Assembly: GCA_036745495.1 (NCBI GenBank)
Contig: DAIOGA010000003.1
Location: forward strand, 23,922-87,921
Direction: 5' to 3'
Source: Methylopumilus sp036745495
Lineage (GTDB): Bacteria > Pseudomonadota > Gammaproteobacteria > Burkholderiales > Methylophilaceae
Length of the DNA stretch: 64,000 bases
The position numbers and the translations under genes were made by a program. This document shows, piece after piece, positions 61,322 to 64,000 of the stretch (its first letter is position 1; the number at the start of each line of letters is the position of its first letter). The notes under the pieces are model-generated. The model did not search any database and was not told where the DNA came from. It saw nothing but the letters and a program-made list of their open reading frames with translations.

Positions 61322-61810
61322 TTACTCGTTACCAGTGACTGTTCCGTTACTACGAATCCATGAAATTACTTTGAGCAATTCATCAGGTGTAATACCATTT
61401 TTTGGATCAGTTGCGTCCATTAAACCGATACCTTTAGCACCCATACCTCCATTAGTACCGTTCCATACAGTTTCAAACATGCCTTTGTTTGTTGCATCTT
61501 TTGGATAACGGAATGTTGGACCAACTAAACCTGGGCCTACTTGGCCTTTAGCTTCTGGGCCATGGCATTGCGTACATGAATACATACCAAAAATCTTTTT
61601 ACCTTTAGCAATCGTTTCAGGATTACCGATGTATGGATTTTTTCCTGTAGCTAAAAATTCTTTTGCAGCTGGCGTGTCAAAAAGTGCTGGATCAATTTTT
61701 AATGCACTTCCATCAGTTGTTTTAACAAATGAAATATCAGCAGATGCAACACCTGCGATTGTCATCATAGAAACTAAAAGTGATGACATAAGTACTTTTT
61801 TTACTAACAT
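61322..61810 (-). CDS. xoxG: Cytochrome c XoxG, electron acceptor of methanol dehydrogenase
   Basis: Periplasmic class I cytochrome c of 162 residues. A Sec signal peptide (LMSSLLVSMMTIAGVASA) precedes the mature start DISFVK. The single heme site is MYSCTQCHGPEAKGQVGPGL, and a Met axial-ligand candidate lies in TNGGMGAKGIGLM. Size and position next to xoxJ and xoxF support XoxG (cytochrome cL type), which takes electrons from XoxF rather than from quinol. An unusual N-terminal stretch before the heme (VKTTDGSALKIDPALF) is also typical of cL proteins. It is bordered by hairpin terminators on both sides, so it may be transcribed separately. Confidence 0.93.
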   Translation of the reverse strand: MLVKKVLMSSLLVSMMTIAGVASADISFVKTTDGSALKIDPALFDTPAAKEFLATGKNPYIGNPETIAKGKKIFGMYSCTQCHGPEAKGQVGPGLVGPTFRYPKDATNKGMFETVWNGTNGGMGAKGIGLMDATDPKNGITPDELLKVISWIRSNGTVTGNE

Positions 61811-61933
61811 AATTTCTCCTAAAAATTGCGTGGATTTTGAAGGCTTCTGTCTTCAAAATATAAATTCTAAATAACCGTTTTATCTACCGATAAATCTGAA
61901 AAACAGACTTTTATCTTACTCATTTTTTGTTAT

Positions 61934-61961
61934 AAAGTCACCCATTTTGGGTGACTTTTTT
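61934..61961. terminator. Hairpin between xoxJ and xoxG
   Basis: AAAGTCACCCA, loop TTT, TGGGTGACTTT. It directly follows the xoxJ stop on the minus strand; the T run there is short and interrupted (CTTTATA), so termination may be partial and leave some readthrough to xoxG. Confidence 0.78.
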
Positions 61962-61965
61962 AACT

Positions 61966-62823
61966 TTAATTACCAACCTTCTCACCTAGAACCACAGGCT
62001 TATGCGGAATACCGTAATCATCTAAAATTTTCAAAATTTTGTCTTGATTTCGATCTAACGCAGCTTGAATCATCGCCATGCGTTCCTTATCTTTTTTACG
62101 AACTGCAACTGATATATTCCACTCTTCTTTACCTTTAATATTCTTATCTTGGTATTCAGGAACTGGAACCACTACAAGAGGCTCTTTAGATTGTTTCGCA
62201 AAATATCCGCCGATAGGGCCCCATACAATGGCGATATCAATTTTGCCCGCAATTAAATCATCAATAATAAAACTTGGTGGTAAATTCAAATCGCGTTGAA
62301 GACGGTATGGTCTCGCATTCGACATAAGATTATGATCATTTAAAGGAATAGTTGGAGGGCTTTGACCTACGATACCAATAATGCCTTTTTTAAGATCTTC
62401 TGAGTCCCAGTCCTTAATATTGTAATTACTTGATTTACGATAAACGTATACATAACCTGATCGGTAATAAGGCTTAGACGTTCTTAAACTATCTACATCA
62501 CTTCCCATACCAATAATGACGTCGCAACGTTGCGCATTGATTGTATTTCTTAAGTAGCCTTGACGATCAAGCCAAAATTCGTACGTCAATGTTTTTCCTA
62601 AATCTTTTGCTAGCACTTCTGCGATCTTATTTTCAAAGCCTTCACCCTTTTGAGTGGAATAAGGCATATTGTCTGGATCAGCGCAGACTTTAAATTCGCT
62701 TGGATCAGTTTGCTGATAAGGCATACCTGGAAGACCATCTTCACGATCAGCGCCAGCTGCAAATACCGAACTCATATAAGCTGTTTGAATTACACATAAA
62801 AACAAAGCAATTTTTTTAAACAT
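61966..62823 (-). CDS. xoxJ: Methanol oxidation protein XoxJ (periplasmic binding protein fold)
   Basis: A 285-residue periplasmic protein with signal peptide (FKKIALFLCVIQTAYMSSVFA) and a type 2 periplasmic-binding-protein fold (FKVCADPDNMPYSTQKGEGF near the N-terminus and the EVLAKDLGKTL-x-YEFW segment). MoxJ/XoxJ proteins are encoded with methanol dehydrogenases and are thought to help assemble or activate the enzyme; a large hydrophobic cavity suggests a partly unfolded protein segment as ligand. The start is backed by AAGGAAA upstream. It lies between xoxF and xoxG, the common xoxFJG arrangement. Confidence 0.92.
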   Translation of the reverse strand: MFKKIALFLCVIQTAYMSSVFAAGADREDGLPGMPYQQTDPSEFKVCADPDNMPYSTQKGEGFENKIAEVLAKDLGKTLTYEFWLDRQGYLRNTINAQRCDVIIGMGSDVDSLRTSKPYYRSGYVYVYRKSSNYNIKDWDSEDLKKGIIGIVGQSPPTIPLNDHNLMSNARPYRLQRDLNLPPSFIIDDLIAGKIDIAIVWGPIGGYFAKQSKEPLVVVPVPEYQDKNIKGKEEWNISVAVRKKDKERMAMIQAALDRNQDKILKILDDYGIPHKPVVLGEKVGN

Positions 62824-62864
62824 TTTTTTTCCTTACCAGTTAAATATCTATGGATCCTATAAAA

Positions 62865-62892
62865 AAACACCCCGCTCGAAAGCGGGGTGTTT
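62865..62892 (-). terminator. Terminator after xoxF
   Basis: AAACACCCCGCT, tetraloop CGAA, AGCGGGGTGTTT: 12 paired positions with a GC-rich core. On the minus strand it is followed by a T run and lies 50 bases after the xoxF stop, just before the xoxJ leader, so xoxF should form mostly its own transcript. It is the strongest hairpin in the window. Confidence 0.94.
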
Positions 62893-62941
62893 ATAGGACA
62901 TACTAACTAACAGTTAGTTCTATAAAAAATCTTTCGATAAA

Positions 62942-64000
62942 TTATAGGCTAAATACTGTTAAAGCACCGCCGCCAGGAGCAGCATTGTACTTAGTAAGTT
63001 CAGCATAACCACCAGCAGCGCCAAGAGCGTCTGTTGGGTTAGTTAAGCCAAGGTTCATCGCAACGCCAGCCCAACCACCAATACCTGATAAAACACCAAC
63101 GTATTGTTTGCCGCCGTTTGAGTATGTGAATGCATTACCAATCACACCAGAACCAACTTGGAATTTCCAAAGTTCTTTACCAGACTTAGCGTCAAGAGCT
63201 TTGAACCAACGGTCAAGAGTACCGTAGAAAACTAAGTCTGAAGCAGTTGTTAAAGCACCGCCCCAAGCAGAGAATTTCTCTTTGTTGTACCAAGCTTTTT
63301 TGTTAGTCATTGGATCATAAGCAGCGAAGCCACCCATAACACCGTCTGGACCAGCAAACATAGTTAATGTTGCACCAACCCATGGTTGACCTGCTACATA
63401 CTTAGACTCAACTGGTTCGTATGTCATACATACGTGGTTAAGTGGTGTGTAGATAAGGCCAGTCTTAGGTGAGTAAGCAGCTGGTTGTTGGTCTTTTGTA
63501 CCCAATGCAGCTGGGCAAACACCCTTAGCATTGTAGTCTTGGTGTGTAGAAGCTGTAGCTAACTTGCTAGGTACACCAGATTTTTTGTCAACGTCAGTTG
63601 CCCAGTTAACAAATGGATGTACTTTTTCTGCAGCAACTAAAGTACCGTTGTCAGCTTGCCATGTATAAGCAAAACCGTTACGGTCATGGTGCCATGCATA
63701 TGTCTTACCACCATTGTCAAATAAGATCACTTCGTTAATACCGTCGTAATCCCACTCGTCATGTGGAGTCATTTGCATACCCCAGCGTGCAACGCCAGTG
63801 TTTAAGTCACGTGCGAAAACAGTCATAGACCATTTATTGTCGCCTGGACGTACATCTGGATTCCAAACTGATGGGTTACCTGTACCGTAGTACACTAAGT
63901 TTGTTTTTGGATCATATGGCCACCAGCCCCATACAGAGCCACCACCATGTTGCCAACCATCTTTAACTGCTTGTGGTTTCAACCATGTTTTAACGCCAAG
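62942..64000 (-). CDS. xoxF: Lanthanide-dependent methanol dehydrogenase XoxF, C-terminal part
   Basis: PQQ-dependent periplasmic methanol dehydrogenase; only the last 352 residues are in the window, and the frame continues past 64000. GGGSVWGWWPYDPKTNLVYY, the MTPHDEWDYDGINEVIL segment and CMTYEPVESKYVAGQPWVGA are typical of XoxF beta-propeller blades. The Asp at 63743-63745 (second Asp of D-Y-D) is the extra residue that coordinates the rare-earth ion; calcium MxaF enzymes have Ala there. xoxJ and xoxG follow. No mxaF genes are in the window, but the window is too small to say they are absent. Confidence 0.96.
   Translation of the reverse strand, partial: LGVKTWLKPQAVKDGWQHGGGSVWGWWPYDPKTNLVYYGTGNPSVWNPDVRPGDNKWSMTVFARDLNTGVARWGMQMTPHDEWDYDGINEVILFDNGGKTYAWHHDRNGFAYTWQADNGTLVAAEKVHPFVNWATDVDKKSGVPSKLATASTHQDYNAKGVCPAALGTKDQQPAAYSPKTGLIYTPLNHVCMTYEPVESKYVAGQPWVGATLTMFAGPDGVMGGFAAYDPMTNKKAWYNKEKFSAWGGALTTASDLVFYGTLDRWFKALDAKSGKELWKFQVGSGVIGNAFTYSNGGKQYVGVLSGIGGWAGVAMNLGLTNPTDALGAAGGYAELTKYNAAPGGGALTVFSL

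Noticed and set aside
62900..62920. Short palindrome AACTAA-CAG-TTAGTT beyond the xoxF stop
   Set aside because: Six-bp arms in AT-rich sequence next to a much stronger terminator; too weak to assign a role.
1..64000. Search for CRISPR arrays, tRNA genes, insertion sequences and phage genes
   Set aside because: No regularly spaced repeats, no cloverleaf with TTCGA-type T-arm outside coding sequence and no transposase or integrase frame were noticed. By-eye search can miss a diverged tRNA.

Overview
The window looks like a piece of chromosome from a streamlined, AT-rich methylotrophic betaproteobacterium, most likely family Methylophilaceae (the OM43 / 'Candidatus Methylopumilus' type). The reasons are the end of a lanthanide-type methanol dehydrogenase gene (xoxF) with xoxG and xoxJ beside it, an NAD-dependent formate dehydrogenase operon (fdsGBA-fdhD-fdsD) with molybdenum cofactor genes, transketolase/GAPDH/PGK genes in the betaproteobacterial order, very short intergenic distances, many 1-17 bp gene overlaps, and AT-rich codon use throughout. 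The placement is inferred from gene content and was not tested by a tree. I see no insertion sequence, prophage, CRISPR array or tRNA gene; everything reads as core chromosome.

Layout. 1-3.1 kb: end of an Rnf electron-transport operon (rnfC 3' end, rnfD, rnfG, rnfE) followed by nth. 3.1-8.2 kb: a DUF1289 mini-gene, secA and an M23 peptidase on the minus strand, then dciA and a TauE-type permease on the plus strand. 8.3-10.3 kb: a proton-pumping pyrophosphatase. 10.3-16.2 kb (minus): tkt, gap, pgk, purC and a thioredoxin-fold gene. 16.3-20.2 kb (plus): rsmE, an N-acetylglutamate synthase carrying an XRE-type DNA-binding domain, argB and a HAD nucleotidase. 20.2-40.6 kb (minus): the complete division and cell wall (dcw) cluster from mraZ to ftsZ, then lpxC, a tiny membrane protein gene, an NAD-epimerase gene and cca. 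40.6-41.2 kb: the mraZ promoter and MraZ boxes, then an unusually short RNase P RNA gene. 41.2-43.3 kb: a small XRE regulator with a dyad operator-like site, pyrC and rsmI. 43.4-47.9 kb (plus): BON lipoprotein, trxA, rho, rpmE and a glycosyltransferase. 47.9-56.8 kb: the formate dehydrogenase operon, divergent from moaA-mobA-moeA. 56.9-61.2 kb: bcp, a PhoH-like gene and lplT on plus, NDH-2 on minus. 61.3-64 kb (minus): xoxG, xoxJ and the 3' part of xoxF, each followed by its own hairpin.

How the genes work together. XoxF oxidises methanol in the periplasm and passes electrons to XoxG. Formate is oxidised to CO2 by FdsGBAD, giving NADH. NDH-2, Rnf and the membrane pyrophosphatase are alternative ways of linking NADH, ferredoxin or pyrophosphate to membrane energetics. 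Transketolase, GAPDH and PGK serve sugar-phosphate interconversion for formaldehyde assimilation and biosynthesis. The dcw cluster makes peptidoglycan precursors and the divisome.

Most interesting points: (1) the XRE-N-acetylglutamate synthase single-ORF fusion with a 9-bp-arm inverted repeat directly upstream, suggesting a self-regulating first enzyme of arginine synthesis; (2) an approximately 290-nt RNase P RNA that appears to lack P13 and P14 and to have minimal P3 and P12; (3) the mraZ promoter, whose -35 element lies inside the rnpB terminator hairpin and whose start region carries three MraZ boxes at exact 10-bp spacing; (4) a solitary small XRE protein with a controller-protein-like operator. 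Every long stretch holds a gene; the only genic gap over 300 bases between protein genes (40592-41237) holds the mraZ control region and rnpB.
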